Assembly: GCF_901447495.1 (NCBI RefSeq)
Contig: NZ_CABDWS010000021.1
Coordinates: forward strand, 1-43,435
From: Haloimpatiens lingqiaonensis
GTDB lineage: Bacteria; Bacillota; Clostridia; Clostridiales; Clostridiaceae
Reading direction: 5' to 3'
DNA: 43,435 nucleotides
The position numbers and the translations under genes were made by a program. Below, piece after piece: positions 23,864 through 33,460 of the stretch. Below the pieces are notes generated by a model that saw only the letters and a list, made by a program, of their open reading frames with translations, made no database searches and had not been told where the DNA came from. Within the stretch, counting starts at the first letter, position 1. Every line of letters starts with the position of its first letter.

Positions 23864-25273
23864 ATGACAGAAAAAAAACAAAACTTAGAAAAAAAATATG
23901 AATTTGCTTGGGACAAATACACAAAGGAAGATATGGAGAAATTAAATGCTCTATGCGACAGATACATAGACTTCATGTCCAAATGCAAAACTGAAAGAGA
24001 ATGTGTAAACGAATGCATAGCTATGGCTGAAAAGGCTGGCTACAGAAACTTATCTGATCTAGTAAAAGAAGGTAAAACTTTAAAAACTGGAGATAAGGTT
24101 TATGCAAACAACATGGGAAAAACTTTAGCTTTATTTGTAGTAGGTAAAGAACCAATGGAAAAAGGTATGAGAATACTAGGAGCTCACGTAGACTCTCCAA
24201 GATTAGACCTTAAACAAAATCCATTATATGAAGATGCAGATTTTGCTATGTTAGAAACTCACTATTATGGTGGAGTTAAGAAATATCAATGGGTAACAAT
24301 TCCACTAGCTATACACGGTGTATTTGTTAAAAAAGATGGTTCTCTTGTAAATATGGTAATAGGTGAAGATGAAAATGATCCAGTAGTTGGAATATCTGAC
24401 CTATTAATTCACTTATCAGCTGACCAAATGAAAAAATCTCTTGCTGAAGGTGTTGAAGGAGAAAATTTAAACATTACATTTGGAAGTATGCCTGTAGAAG
24501 ACAAAGAAGCTAAGAACAGAGTTAAAACTAATATATTAAGAATGTTAAATGAAAAATATGGAATAGAAGAAGAAGATTTCGTTTCTGCTGAATTAGAAGT
24601 AGTTCCAGCAGGAAGAGCAAGACATTATGGATTAGATAAGAGCATGGTACTTGCTTATGGACATGATGACAGAGTGTGTGCATACACTTCTTTTGAAGCA
24701 ATGATGAAAATAGAAAATCCAGAAAAAACTTGTGTAACTTTACTTGTAGATAAAGAAGAAATAGGAAGCGTTGGAGCAACTGGAATGCATTCAAGATTCT
24801 TTGAAAATGCAGTGGCTGAAGTTATGAACTTAACTGGAGATTACAGTGAATTAAAAGTAAGAAGAGCTCTTAAAAATTCAAAAATGTTATCTTCAGATGT
24901 TAGTGCTGCATTTGATCCAAACTATCCATCAGTTATGGAAAAGAACAACTGCGCTTACTTTGGTAAAGGTATAGTATTTAACAAATATACAGGAGCTAGA
25001 GGAAAAGGCGGATGCAACGATGCTAACCCAGAATTCATAGCTCAATTAAGAAGCATAATGGAAAAACACAATGTTTCTTGGCAAACAGCTGAATTAGGAA
25101 AAGTTGACCAAGGCGGCGGCGGAACTATAGCTTACATTCTTGCTCAATACGAAATGGAAGTTATAGACTCAGGTGTTGCTCTTCACAACATGCATGCTCC
25201 ATGGGAAATAGCAAGCAAAGCTGATATATATGAAGCTGAAAGAGCTTACTATGCATTCTTATTAGAAGCATAA
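23864..25273 (+). CDS. M18 family aminopeptidase
   Basis: This zinc aminopeptidase of the aspartyl/lysyl type has 469 residues. Metal and catalytic segments are GAHVDSPRLDLKQNP, YGHDDRVCAY, DKEEIGSVGATG, SSDVSAAFDPNYP and the C-terminal LHNMHAPWEIASKAD. It probably releases N-terminal residues from peptides in the cytosol. A GGGGGG-rich site precedes the ATG. Codon use differs from the neighbours: more C-ending codons for Phe, Tyr, Asn and His, and much CTT, as expected for a highly expressed gene. It is monocistronic. Confidence 0.93.
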   Translation: MTEKKQNLEKKYEFAWDKYTKEDMEKLNALCDRYIDFMSKCKTERECVNECIAMAEKAGYRNLSDLVKEGKTLKTGDKVYANNMGKTLALFVVGKEPMEKGMRILGAHVDSPRLDLKQNPLYEDADFAMLETHYYGGVKKYQWVTIPLAIHGVFVKKDGSLVNMVIGEDENDPVVGISDLLIHLSADQMKKSLAEGVEGENLNITFGSMPVEDKEAKNRVKTNILRMLNEKYGIEEEDFVSAELEVVPAGRARHYGLDKSMVLAYGHDDRVCAYTSFEAMMKIENPEKTCVTLLVDKEEIGSVGATGMHSRFFENAVAEVMNLTGDYSELKVRRALKNSKMLSSDVSAAFDPNYPSVMEKNNCAYFGKGIVFNKYTGARGKGGCNDANPEFIAQLRSIMEKHNVSWQTAELGKVDQGGGGTIAYILAQYEMEVIDSGVALHNMHAPWEIASKADIYEAERAYYAFLLEA

Positions 25274-25365
25274 TTGTAAATTAGAAATATAATTTAAAAC
25301 CATAATTATATAAAAAAGTTAGATAATAATTATATAAGAAACACTAGATAATAATAATGCCCAAT

Positions 25366-25437
25366 TACTATCCTAAAATCCCTAAAAGTTATCATGCTTA
25401 ATAGGGATTGGGAGTAGTAATTGGACATTTTGTTTAA
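25366..25437. terminator. Bidirectional terminator between aminopeptidase and PHP genes
   Basis: AATGCCCAATTACTA..AATCCC on the left pairs imperfectly with GGGATT..TAGTAATTGGACATT on the right around a loop of about 20 bases. It sits between convergent genes. Confidence 0.75.
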
Positions 25438-25441
25438 ATAC

Positions 25442-26275
25442 TTATTTAAAAATTTCATTTAAAAACTTGTCTAAATAATCACCCTTAAGGCATACATCAC
25501 CCAATGTGCCATGAGTACTGTCTTTATCATTTATTCCATGAAAATCGGAGCCAGCGGTTACTAGTTTACCCGTCTTTTTTGCTAATTTTATAAATTTTTC
25601 TTCCTCATCAGAATTGTTAAGAGGATATATGGCTTCTATTCCGTCAAAAGGGAGTTCTAACATATCTTCCATAGGGGTTTTCTTTATTAAAACTGGATGT
25701 GCAAGAACAACCACAGCATTGAGATTTTTTAATAAATTAATACCTTCTTCTGTGGATATTTTTTTATTTGGAACATAAGCAGGACTACTACTATTTATAA
25801 TGTTTGAAAATATATAATCCCAACTGTAGTTATAGCCTTTTTCTATTATGGCTTTAGCAATATGTGGTCTTGCAATAACACCCTTTGCATCATGCAGAAC
25901 CTTTTGATAATCTATGTCTATGTTAAAAAACTTTTTTAAGTTAGCTATTATCTTTTTACTCCTCGCTATTCTAAAGCTTTGTATATCTTGAAGAAATTTA
26001 TTAAAATCCTTATTTTTATATTCCTCATTCTTAAAATAACCTAGTATGTGGACAGTTTCTCCATTATAAATGGTAGAAAGTTCTATACCTGGGATAACTT
26101 TCACTCCTAAAGATTTACCAGCTTTAATTCCATTTTCTAAGGAATCTAATGTATCATGATCTGTTATGGATATTACATCAAAGCCTTTTTTACTGACAAT
26201 ATCTAATAGCTGCAAAGGGGATAAGCCTCCATCTGATGCGGTAGTGTGCATATGAAAATCGCCTTTAGTATACAT
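25442..26275 (-). CDS. PHP-domain phosphoesterase
   Basis: The protein has about 277 residues. The PHP metal motif DFHMHTTASDG (His8, His10, Asp15) starts the protein, followed by SITDHDTLDS, GIELSTIY, RPHIAKAI and GSDFHG. This is the YciV/TrpH-like group whose E. coli member is RNase AM, a 3',5'-bisphosphate phosphatase and 5'-3' exonuclease; other PHP phosphatases are possible. I chose the ATG at 26275 with AAAGGATG upstream; the frame extends 18 codons further without support. Monocistronic or with the lipoprotein gene upstream. Confidence 0.88.
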   Translation of the reverse strand: MYTKGDFHMHTTASDGGLSPLQLLDIVSKKGFDVISITDHDTLDSLENGIKAGKSLGVKVIPGIELSTIYNGETVHILGYFKNEEYKNKDFNKFLQDIQSFRIARSKKIIANLKKFFNIDIDYQKVLHDAKGVIARPHIAKAIIEKGYNYSWDYIFSNIINSSSPAYVPNKKISTEEGINLLKNLNAVVVLAHPVLIKKTPMEDMLELPFDGIEAIYPLNNSDEEEKFIKLAKKTGKLVTAGSDFHGINDKDSTHGTLGDVCLKGDYLDKFLNEIFK

Positions 26276-26386
26276 TATTATGTCATCCTTTCTAAAATAA
26301 ATGTTAAGTACATTTAAAAAAACATGCATTATAAATAATTATATACTTATGCGATATTTTTTTATAGGGGATTTTATAGCAATATT

Positions 26387-26866
26387 TTATTCCATATCAT
26401 TTGGAATTAAATATTTGCAAAAATTATATAAATTATATCCCTTATACATTGGAGTCATGTCTATATAGTCCATTGGATATTTGCCATCCCAAGGGAATAT
26501 GGAAACATATTGTTCATCATATACATTAATAACAAATTTATTTTCATCTAAATTAAAAAATATTTTATACTGCGGCTTTTCTGGAAGACTTAAGGGTTTT
26601 TTAATAAAATTTTTTTTATCTATAGAATTCATAAAATTTAGTATAGTACTTACATCTTCTTCTTTTAACTCCTTAACTTTATAAAAATTAGTATCCAAAA
26701 GGGTTATTTTATATTTATTGCTTAAAGCTATGCTATTTGCAAGTTTAGAAAAATAATAGTCTTCTTTGGTTTTTTCATTATTTAGTTTTATATAACTACA
26801 GGCAGCTAATGTGAATGAAAGTAATATTAATAAACAAAAAAGAAAAGATTTAATAGCATTTCTCAT
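26387..26866 (-). CDS. Lipoprotein, DUF4883-like
   Basis: The protein has 159 residues with a clear lipoprotein signal: two basic-hydrophobic turns, then the lipobox L-A-A-C with Cys22 or 23 as the lipidated residue. The remainder (ILDTNFYKVKELKEE, KPQYKIFFNL, INVYDEQYVSIFPWDG, MDYIDM) resembles a clostridial DUF4883-type family as I recall it. It is anchored on the outer face of the membrane; the function is unknown. A GGAGGGA-type site precedes the ATG. Confidence 0.75.
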   Translation of the reverse strand: MRNAIKSFLFCLLILLSFTLAACSYIKLNNEKTKEDYYFSKLANSIALSNKYKITLLDTNFYKVKELKEEDVSTILNFMNSIDKKNFIKKPLSLPEKPQYKIFFNLDENKFVINVYDEQYVSIFPWDGKYPMDYIDMTPMYKGYNLYNFCKYLIPNDME

Positions 26867-27003
26867 AACAAATCCCTCCTACCATTCCTATGTTAAAATA
26901 TGATTTAAAAAATTTTTTTATTACATCATATACATATATGTATATTTTTTTAGATAAATGTACATTAATTAAAAATAGGAAGTAAGAGAAAGAGGGGATA
27001 ATA

Positions 27004-27942
27004 TTGAGGATAGGTATTCCTAAAGGATTATTGTATTATAAGTACGAAATATTTATGAAGACTTTTTTTGAAGAATTAGGTTGTGAAGTTATAGTTTCTC
27101 CAAATACCAACAAAGAAATATTAAACTTAGGAGTGAAGTATGCGGTAGATGAAACCTGCGTACCCATTAAGGTTTTTCATGGTCATGTGGCGTATATAAA
27201 AGATTCTTGTGACTTTATGGTTATACCTAGGGTAATGAGACTTTATCCTAGGGAGTTTATATGTCCTAAATTTTGTGGACTTCCAGAGATGATAAAAAAT
27301 AGCATACCAGATATGCCTCCTATAACTGAAGGAGAAATTTACGCTTATGATGAAAAAAGTTTCCTTAAATATTTGTATAATGTAGGAAAGAATATTACTA
27401 ATGACAAGAAAAAAATTTATAGAGCCTATGAAAGAGCAGTAGCTCTTCAAAAACAGCATAAAATATTTCCAAATAAGTTTAATTATAATATGAAAATAGC
27501 ACTATTAGGTCATCCATATAATGTGCAGGATAGTTTTATGAATATGAATATTGTAAAGAAACTTAATAAATTAGGGGTAGGGGTTATTACAGAGGAGAAT
27601 CTTCAGGATGAGGATATTAATAAACACTCAAGGGAACTTTTAAAAAGACCCTTTTGGACTTTTGCTAGAAAATCCTATGGCTCAGCAGTTAACCTATGGG
27701 AAAGCAAAGAAATCAATGGAATAATTTATTTATCATCCTTTGCCTGTGGCATAGATTCTGTGGTAATAGAACTTATAAAAGACAAAATAGGGGAATTTCC
27801 TTTCTTAATATTAAAAATAGACGAGCAAACTGGAGAAGGGGGATTTAATACTAGAGTAGAGGCTTTTGTGGACATGATTGAAAGGAGAAAAGAATATGAA
27901 GATAACATTTCCCCATCTAGGGAATGCGTACATTGCAGCTAA
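27004..27942 (+). CDS. Acyl-CoA dehydratase activase-related protein (DUF2229-type), part 1
   Basis: The protein has 312 residues and starts IGIPKGLLYYKYEIFMKTFFEELG, the typical opening of the DUF2229/HgdB-related region. It has conserved Cys in DETCVPIK, FICPKFCGLPE and SFACGIDS, plausible iron-sulfur ligands. The start is TTG at 27004 with GAGGGG eight bases upstream. It overlaps the next gene by 47 bases. In many anaerobes this part is fused with an activase ATPase and a dehydratase-like region in one long protein; here three separate genes carry them. The substrate is unknown. Confidence 0.85.
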   Translation: MRIGIPKGLLYYKYEIFMKTFFEELGCEVIVSPNTNKEILNLGVKYAVDETCVPIKVFHGHVAYIKDSCDFMVIPRVMRLYPREFICPKFCGLPEMIKNSIPDMPPITEGEIYAYDEKSFLKYLYNVGKNITNDKKKIYRAYERAVALQKQHKIFPNKFNYNMKIALLGHPYNVQDSFMNMNIVKKLNKLGVGVITEENLQDEDINKHSRELLKRPFWTFARKSYGSAVNLWESKEINGIIYLSSFACGIDSVVIELIKDKIGEFPFLILKIDEQTGEGGFNTRVEAFVDMIERRKEYEDNISPSRECVHCS

Positions 27943-28987
27943 AATGTTTTTTGAAGAAATGGGTGTAGATTATGTGGTACCACCTCTTAGCAATAGGGAG
28001 GCTTTGAAAATAGGAGCACTTCATTCACCAGAGGAGATGTGTTTGCCATTTAAAATAATGATAGGGAATTATATTCAAGCCATAGAAAAAGGAGCAGATA
28101 CTGTAATAATAGTTGGAAGTTGTGGTCCTTGCAGATTTGGAGAGTATTGTGAGCTTCAATTAAAACTATTAACAAGGCTAGGGTATGATGTGAATTTTAT
28201 AGTGCTGGATCATCCAGGAGACATAGGAATGAAGGAACTTTTATCAAGAGCAGGAAAAATAATTGAAAATAGCCCAAAGAGTAATGGTGAAAAAATAATA
28301 GCAGCTATTAAGGCTTTGAGGGGAATAAATTTAATGGATGAAATAGAAGCTAAGGCTCACTATTATGCAGGATATGAAGTTAACAAAGGTGAGTGTAAAA
28401 GAATACTTCAAAATTGTAGAAAAAATGTGGTAGAGGCTGAAAATTTAAATACAGCTTTAAATATACTTAAGGAATATAAAAATAAAATATGCGGTATAAA
28501 AATGGATAAAAATAAAAAGCCTTTAAAAATTTCAATTATTGGAGAGATTTATACAGTAATAGAGCCCTTTTCAAATTTATATATAGAAGATAAGCTTATG
28601 GATTATGGTGTTAGCAGTAGCCGAACTTTAACTCCTAGTTGGTGGGTTAAGGATGCGGCTTTAAGAAATTTTAGATTAAATTCCATAGCTATAAGAAGGG
28701 CTTCTAAGGAATATTTGCCTTTATATATAGGAGGTCATGCCAGAGAATGTATAGGAGAGGCGGTTTTATCCAGTAAAAAGGGATTTGATGGAGCAGTTCA
28801 GCTATTTCCTATGGGGTGTATGCCTGAAATAGTTAGTAAGGCAATATTACCTAACATATCAAAGGATAAAGATTTTCCAATAATGACTTTAGTATTGGAT
28901 GAGATGACTGGACAAAATGGTTATGTAACTAGAATAGAGGCTTTTTTAGATCTTTTAGAGAGGAGAAGAGAGAGATGTATCATTTAG
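27896..28987 (+). CDS. Acyl-CoA dehydratase-like protein (HgdB/DUF2229-related), part 2
   Basis: The protein has about 363 residues and is related in pattern to part 1 (FPHLGNAYIAAKMFFEEMG, SPEEMCLPFKIMIGNY, GSCGPCRFGEYCELQ). The several Cys in SCGPCRFGEYC and GCMPEIV suggest an iron-sulfur cluster. The ATG at 27896 has AAGGAG upstream, inside the preceding gene. Its end overlaps the activase gene by 13 bases. The tight overlaps argue that the three products act as one complex. Confidence 0.85.
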   Translation: MKITFPHLGNAYIAAKMFFEEMGVDYVVPPLSNREALKIGALHSPEEMCLPFKIMIGNYIQAIEKGADTVIIVGSCGPCRFGEYCELQLKLLTRLGYDVNFIVLDHPGDIGMKELLSRAGKIIENSPKSNGEKIIAAIKALRGINLMDEIEAKAHYYAGYEVNKGECKRILQNCRKNVVEAENLNTALNILKEYKNKICGIKMDKNKKPLKISIIGEIYTVIEPFSNLYIEDKLMDYGVSSSRTLTPSWWVKDAALRNFRLNSIAIRRASKEYLPLYIGGHARECIGEAVLSSKKGFDGAVQLFPMGCMPEIVSKAILPNISKDKDFPIMTLVLDEMTGQNGYVTRIEAFLDLLERRRERCII

Positions 28988-29934
28988 GTATAGATGTGGG
29001 CTCTGTAAGTACAGACATAGTTATGTTAGATGAAAATATGGAGATTATTGAAAAAATATATTTGAGAACTAAAGGAAGGCCCATAAGAGCAATTCAGCAA
29101 GGATTTAATATGCTTAAGGATAAATATAAGGATGAAGAAATTAAATCAGTGGGAACTACAGGCAGTGGTAGGGCTATAGCGGGTTTTTTAGTTGGAGCGG
29201 ATTCAGTTAAAAACGAAATAACTGCTCATGCAGTAGCAGCACTGGAACTAGATAAAGGAGTAAGGACAATTTTAGAAATAGGTGGTCAGGATTCTAAAAT
29301 AATAATTTTAAAGGATGGTATAGTTACGGATTTTGCCATGAATACTGTATGTGCAGCTGGTACTGGTTCTTTTTTAGATAGACAGGCGGAGAGATTAGAA
29401 ATACCTATAGAAAGATTTGGAGAGTATGCCTTAAAGTCTAAAACTCCAGTGAGAATAGCAGGAAGATGTGCTGTTTTTGCAGAGTCGGATATGATACATA
29501 AGCAGCAGTTAGGTTATGATCCTTCAGACATAATAAGGGGCTTGTGTGAGGCATTGGTTAGGAATTATCTTAATAATGTAGGTAAGGGAAAGGAAATAGA
29601 ATCTAAGATATTTTTTCAAGGAGGGGTGGCAGCCAATATAGGTATGAAGGAAGCTTTTGAGAGAGTCTTAAATAAGGAAGTTATTATACCTCCATATTAT
29701 GATGTAATGGGATCTATAGGAGCTGCAATTATAGGAAAGGAAACTTTAAAGAAGAAAAAAGCTAAAACAAATTTTAAGGGATTTAATATAGCAGATAGCA
29801 AGGTGGTATCTGAAAGTTTTCAATGTAAGGGTTGCGCAAATAGGTGTGAAGTTGTTAAAATTTTAGAAAATGGTAAGGAAATAGGATGTTTTGGAGATAT
29901 GTGCGGAAAATGGACTGAAAGATTAGTAGTTTAG
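28975..29934 (+). CDS. BadF/BadG/HgdC-type activase ATPase
   Basis: This ASKHA-fold ATPase donates electrons to 2-hydroxyacyl-CoA dehydratase-type enzymes at the cost of ATP. It has 319 residues. GIDVGSVSTD (5-14), IGGQDSK (102-108) and the two cluster cysteines Cys126 (NTVCAAGTGSF) and Cys165 (AGRCAVFAESD) are present. A C-terminal CKGCANRCEV and GCFGDMCGKW extension adds further Cys. The ATG overlaps the previous gene. No obvious dehydratase alpha/beta pair with a CoA pathway lies in the window. Confidence 0.92.
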   Translation: MYHLGIDVGSVSTDIVMLDENMEIIEKIYLRTKGRPIRAIQQGFNMLKDKYKDEEIKSVGTTGSGRAIAGFLVGADSVKNEITAHAVAALELDKGVRTILEIGGQDSKIIILKDGIVTDFAMNTVCAAGTGSFLDRQAERLEIPIERFGEYALKSKTPVRIAGRCAVFAESDMIHKQQLGYDPSDIIRGLCEALVRNYLNNVGKGKEIESKIFFQGGVAANIGMKEAFERVLNKEVIIPPYYDVMGSIGAAIIGKETLKKKKAKTNFKGFNIADSKVVSESFQCKGCANRCEVVKILENGKEIGCFGDMCGKWTERLVV

Positions 29935-29976
29935 TTATGTTATAATTATTGCATAATATTACTAGAAGGTGATTAT

Positions 29977-30891
29977 ATGCTAAAGGTTTCATTATTAGGC
30001 ACAGGAGGAACTATGCCTTTGCCAGGAAGAAATTTAACAGCTCTTTTGTGTAAGTGCAAAGGCAGTATGATTTTAATAGACTGTGGAGAAGGCACCCAGG
30101 TGGCTCTTAAAGAATTAGGATGGGGAATTAAAAATATAGATGTCATTTGTTTAACTCATTATCATCCAGATCACATAGTAGGTCTTCCAGGTTTTTTATC
30201 TACTTTGGGCAATAGCGAGAGAAGAGAAAAGATAACCATAATGGGGCCAAAGGGGTTACATAAAATAATGGAAGCTGTAATGGTTATGGCACCATATCTA
30301 CCCTATCCTATAGAACTTTTAGAAATACCTGTAGAGGGGTTAGAACATTTTTCAATAGGTAATTACTATATAAAATCCTTATATTTAGAACATAGTGTTC
30401 CTTGTGTTGGGTATTCTATAGAAGTAAAAAGAGGAAGAAAGTTTGATCCTAATAAAGCTAAAGAACTTATTATACCAGTAGAATATTGGAATACACTACA
30501 AAAGGGTGGCAGTATACTTTTAAATGGTAAAACTATAGAAGGAAATGAAGTTTTGGGTCCTGAAAGAAGTGGATTAAAAATAAGTTATTGCACAGATACA
30601 AGACCCGTAGAAAATATTAAAGAAATTTGTTATAAATCTGATTTATTTATATGTGAAGGTATGTATGGCAGTGATGACTATTTAGAAAGGGCTTTGGGAA
30701 ATAAGCACATGCTTTTTAGTGAAGCAGCAAAAATAGCTAAAAGTGCAGAAGTAAATGAAATGTGGCTTACACATTTTAGTCCTTCATTAAATGAGCCAGA
30801 AGGATATCTGGAGAAAGTAAAGGATATTTTTGAAAATACTATAATTGGTGAGGATTTAATGGAAAAGGAATTAAAATTCAAGGAGAATTAA
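29977..30891 (+). CDS. rnz: Ribonuclease Z-type metallo-beta-lactamase-fold protein
   Basis: The protein has 304 residues. The metal motif T-H61-Y-H63-P-D65-H66 is followed by IVGLPGFLSTLG, EHSVPCVGY, YCTDTRP and the distal THFSPSL, as in RNase Z, the tRNA 3'-end endonuclease. The residue after His63 is Pro where RNase Z often has Gly, so a related hydrolase is possible. An AGAAGGTGA site precedes the ATG. It begins 42 bases after the activase gene and may be co-transcribed. Confidence 0.85.
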   Translation: MLKVSLLGTGGTMPLPGRNLTALLCKCKGSMILIDCGEGTQVALKELGWGIKNIDVICLTHYHPDHIVGLPGFLSTLGNSERREKITIMGPKGLHKIMEAVMVMAPYLPYPIELLEIPVEGLEHFSIGNYYIKSLYLEHSVPCVGYSIEVKRGRKFDPNKAKELIIPVEYWNTLQKGGSILLNGKTIEGNEVLGPERSGLKISYCTDTRPVENIKEICYKSDLFICEGMYGSDDYLERALGNKHMLFSEAAKIAKSAEVNEMWLTHFSPSLNEPEGYLEKVKDIFENTIIGEDLMEKELKFKEN

Positions 30892-30913
30892 TATACCAGA
30901 AGATTGGCCATAA

Positions 30914-31145
30914 ATATAAATTGCGATGCAATTTTATAATGGACAAGGGACAAGGGACAATGGACAATGAATGAAGTTTTTCTTACAGAAAAACTAAAAT
31001 TTTAAAAGACCTAAACATAGAATTTATCTATATTTAGGTCTTTTTCTGTTTTTAATTTTAGTTTTGCATTAGCAAAACATCCATAATTGTCAACTGTCAA
31101 CTGTCAATTGTCAATTATAAGAATGTTGCGTCGCAACATTCTTAT
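30914..31145. repeat. MITE-like element, family 2, copy B (inverted relative to copy A)
   Basis: Read on the minus strand this is the same element as 5243-5458, including the two end palindromes (here at 30914-30936 and about 31117-31145), the TTGACAG/TTGACAA heptads and the AAAGACCTAAA/TTTAGGTCTTTT hairpin around 31004-31043. It has extra GGGACAA heptads near 30942-30966 compared with copy A. It sits between convergent rnz and asd, where the hairpin can terminate both. Confidence 0.85.
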
Positions 31146-31164
31146 GTTACGGCTTAAATAACAT

Positions 31165-32244
31165 TTAATCTAAAAATCCTTTTGCTTTAAGAAGTTCTGC
31201 AGTGAGTACAGAGCCGCCAGCGGCACCTCTTAAAGTATTATGAGAAAGACAAACAAATTTATATTGGAATAGGTTATCTTCTCTTAATCTTCCAATACTT
31301 ATGCCCATACCTTTTTCTAAATCTCTATCTAATTTAGTTTGAGGTCTATTGTCTTCTTCAAAATAAGTTAAAAATTGTTTTGGAGCATTTGGTAAGTCTA
31401 AAATCTGAGGATCCCCTTTATATTCCTTCCAAAGCTGTATAATTTCATCCTTTGTAGGTTTATGTTCAAAAGACACAGAGACAGTAGCTAAATGTCCATC
31501 AGAAACTGGAACTCTTATACATTGAGCAGAAATTATAGGTTCATCAGCATTAACTATCTTATTTCCTTCAATATGACCCCATAATTTTAATGGTTCTAAT
31601 TCACTTTTTTCTTCCTCTCCACCTATAAAAGGAATCACATTGTCAATTATTTCTGGCCAATCTGAAAATATCTTTCCGCTACCTGATATAGCTTGATAAG
31701 TAGAGACTAATATTTTAGTTGGGTTGAATTTCATAAGGGCATTTATAGCAGGTACATAGCTTTGTATAGAGCAATTTGGTTTGGCCACTATAAATCCTCT
31801 CTTAGTACCTAGACGTTTCTTTTGTTCTTCTAATATTTCTAGATGCTCCGGATTTATTTCTGGAATTATAACAGGTACATCAGAGGTACCTCTATGGGCA
31901 GAATTATTTGAAATCACAGGTATTTCTGCCTTTGCATAGTTTTCTTCTAGTTCTCTAATTTCATCCTTTTGCATATTTACAGCGCAAAATACTAAATCTA
32001 CTTCATTTTTAATTTCGTCAATGTCATGTAAATCTTTTACTATTATATTTTTAACCGTTTCTGGTATTTCATTTTCTAGTTTCCATCTATTTTTTATAGC
32101 ATCATAATAACTTTTTCCCTTTGAACTTTTACTTGCAGCTAAAATTGATATTTGAAAAAAAGGGTGATCATGTAAAAGTGTAACAAGTCTCTGACCTACG
32201 AATCCTGTGGCACCTAGTATGCCTACTCTTAATTTTTTACTCAT
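31165..32244 (-). CDS. asd: Aspartate-semialdehyde dehydrogenase (archaeal/fungal-type)
   Basis: This enzyme reduces aspartyl phosphate to aspartate semialdehyde for Lys, Met, Thr and diaminopimelate (and so dipicolinate) synthesis. It has 359 residues. The NADP motif GATGFVGQR is at 11-19, the catalytic Cys158 in KPNCSIQS and the conserved His in VSDGHLATVS. The length and N-terminus fit the archaeal/yeast subclass rather than the E. coli type. A GGAGGT site precedes the ATG. I saw no lysine riboswitch upstream. Confidence 0.93.
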   Translation of the reverse strand: MSKKLRVGILGATGFVGQRLVTLLHDHPFFQISILAASKSSKGKSYYDAIKNRWKLENEIPETVKNIIVKDLHDIDEIKNEVDLVFCAVNMQKDEIRELEENYAKAEIPVISNNSAHRGTSDVPVIIPEINPEHLEILEEQKKRLGTKRGFIVAKPNCSIQSYVPAINALMKFNPTKILVSTYQAISGSGKIFSDWPEIIDNVIPFIGGEEEKSELEPLKLWGHIEGNKIVNADEPIISAQCIRVPVSDGHLATVSVSFEHKPTKDEIIQLWKEYKGDPQILDLPNAPKQFLTYFEEDNRPQTKLDRDLEKGMGISIGRLREDNLFQYKFVCLSHNTLRGAAGGSVLTAELLKAKGFLD

Positions 32245-32570
32245 TTTGATACCTCCATAGTTTTATATAATATAAACTTACAGTTTAAATTGAAATTAAG
32301 GATAAAACTCTCTTAGGAGCTTACTAAAATATATTATTCTTATTATCACATCATTACCATTGTAATTCAATAGTATTTTTTTACTGAAATAATAGTAAAT
32401 TTTTTTTAATACCTCTCTATATTATTATATAAATATTTTTTGCTATATTTATTGCTAATAATGCTTGAAATATTGCAAAAAGTGCTATAGCATGAAAATA
32501 TGCAAAGTATATATTAACAGGCAGAGAGGGGTGACTTGGGCTAGAAAGTTTTCTTAGCTCAATATAATAT
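32245..32570. other. Intergenic region between divergent asd and the AraC gene
   Basis: AT-rich, with a short palindrome TGCTATAGCA near 32481 and a purine-rich GAGAGGGGTGA near 32524 that precedes no open frame of useful length. It must hold the promoters of both divergent genes, but no lysine or SAM riboswitch-like sequence is visible. Confidence 0.5.
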
Positions 32571-33455
32571 ATGAATGAAAATAATAAAAGGGGATATTTA
32601 AAAGAGGATTTTAAGTTTTTTCATTTGAAAGATAAAAAAAGTTTAGATTTGGAATTTCATTATCATGATTTTAATAAAATAATAATTTTTCTTTCGGGAA
32701 ATGTTACTTATTTAATAGAAGGAAAAGCTTATAAATTAAAGCCATGGGACATACTTTTTGTAAGTAGTGGGGAAATACATAAACCACTTATTGATTCAAA
32801 ACAAGTATATGACCGTATAGTTATATGGATAAATCATGAGTTTATTGAAAGTCACAATAAAAATGGATGTAATCTTCTTAATTGTTTTAGCTTAACTAAA
32901 AAGAGAAAGTTGAATATTTTAAGATTAGATGGTAATGGTTTAGAGGATATAAAGTATACCCTAGATAAATTAGATGACACCTGTTCCATAGAGGGATTTG
33001 GTAATGAAATACTTAAAAATGCACTTTTTTTAGAACTTATGGTTTACTTAAATAGACTTTTTATGAATACATACACAGATAAAAATCAACAAACAAAGGA
33101 TGTCCAATATGATGAAACAGTAAATTCTCTTTTAGATTATATAAATGAAAATTTAAGCAAAGATTTAAGCATAGATAAACTTTCTTCCATTTTTTATGTT
33201 AGCAAATACTATTTAATGCATAAATTTAAGGAACAAACAGGGTATACCATACACAGTTATATACAGAAAAAAAGATTAATAAAAGCTAGTGAGTTTATAA
33301 AAAGTGGAAAACCTGTGACACAGGTATATTTGGAATGTGGCTTTGGAGATTATTCTAATTTTGTTAGAGCATTTAAAAAGAATTTTGGATATGCACCAAA
33401 AGAGTATTATAAAAAGAGAAAGAGTTCTTATAATACTACTAATATAGAGGGATAG
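32571..33455 (+). CDS. AraC family transcriptional regulator
   Basis: The protein has 294 residues. The N-terminal cupin-like sensor (HYHDFNKIIIFLSGNVTYLIEGKAYKLKPWDILFVSSGEIHKP) is followed by a C-terminal pair of helix-turn-helix motifs (LSIDKLSSIFYVSKYYLMHKFKEQTG and VTQVYLECGFGDYSNFVRAFKKNFGYAPKEYY). The ribosome site is weak. It lies 115 bases before the cytochrome b5/hydrogenase genes and may control them, or the divergent asd; the effector is unknown. Confidence 0.92.
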   Translation: MNENNKRGYLKEDFKFFHLKDKKSLDLEFHYHDFNKIIIFLSGNVTYLIEGKAYKLKPWDILFVSSGEIHKPLIDSKQVYDRIVIWINHEFIESHNKNGCNLLNCFSLTKKRKLNILRLDGNGLEDIKYTLDKLDDTCSIEGFGNEILKNALFLELMVYLNRLFMNTYTDKNQQTKDVQYDETVNSLLDYINENLSKDLSIDKLSSIFYVSKYYLMHKFKEQTGYTIHSYIQKKRLIKASEFIKSGKPVTQVYLECGFGDYSNFVRAFKKNFGYAPKEYYKKRKSSYNTTNIEG

Positions 33456-33460
33456 AAGGG

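Noticed and set aside
32245-32570. Lysine or SAM riboswitch upstream of asd
   Set aside because: No conserved core of either class could be found on the minus strand.
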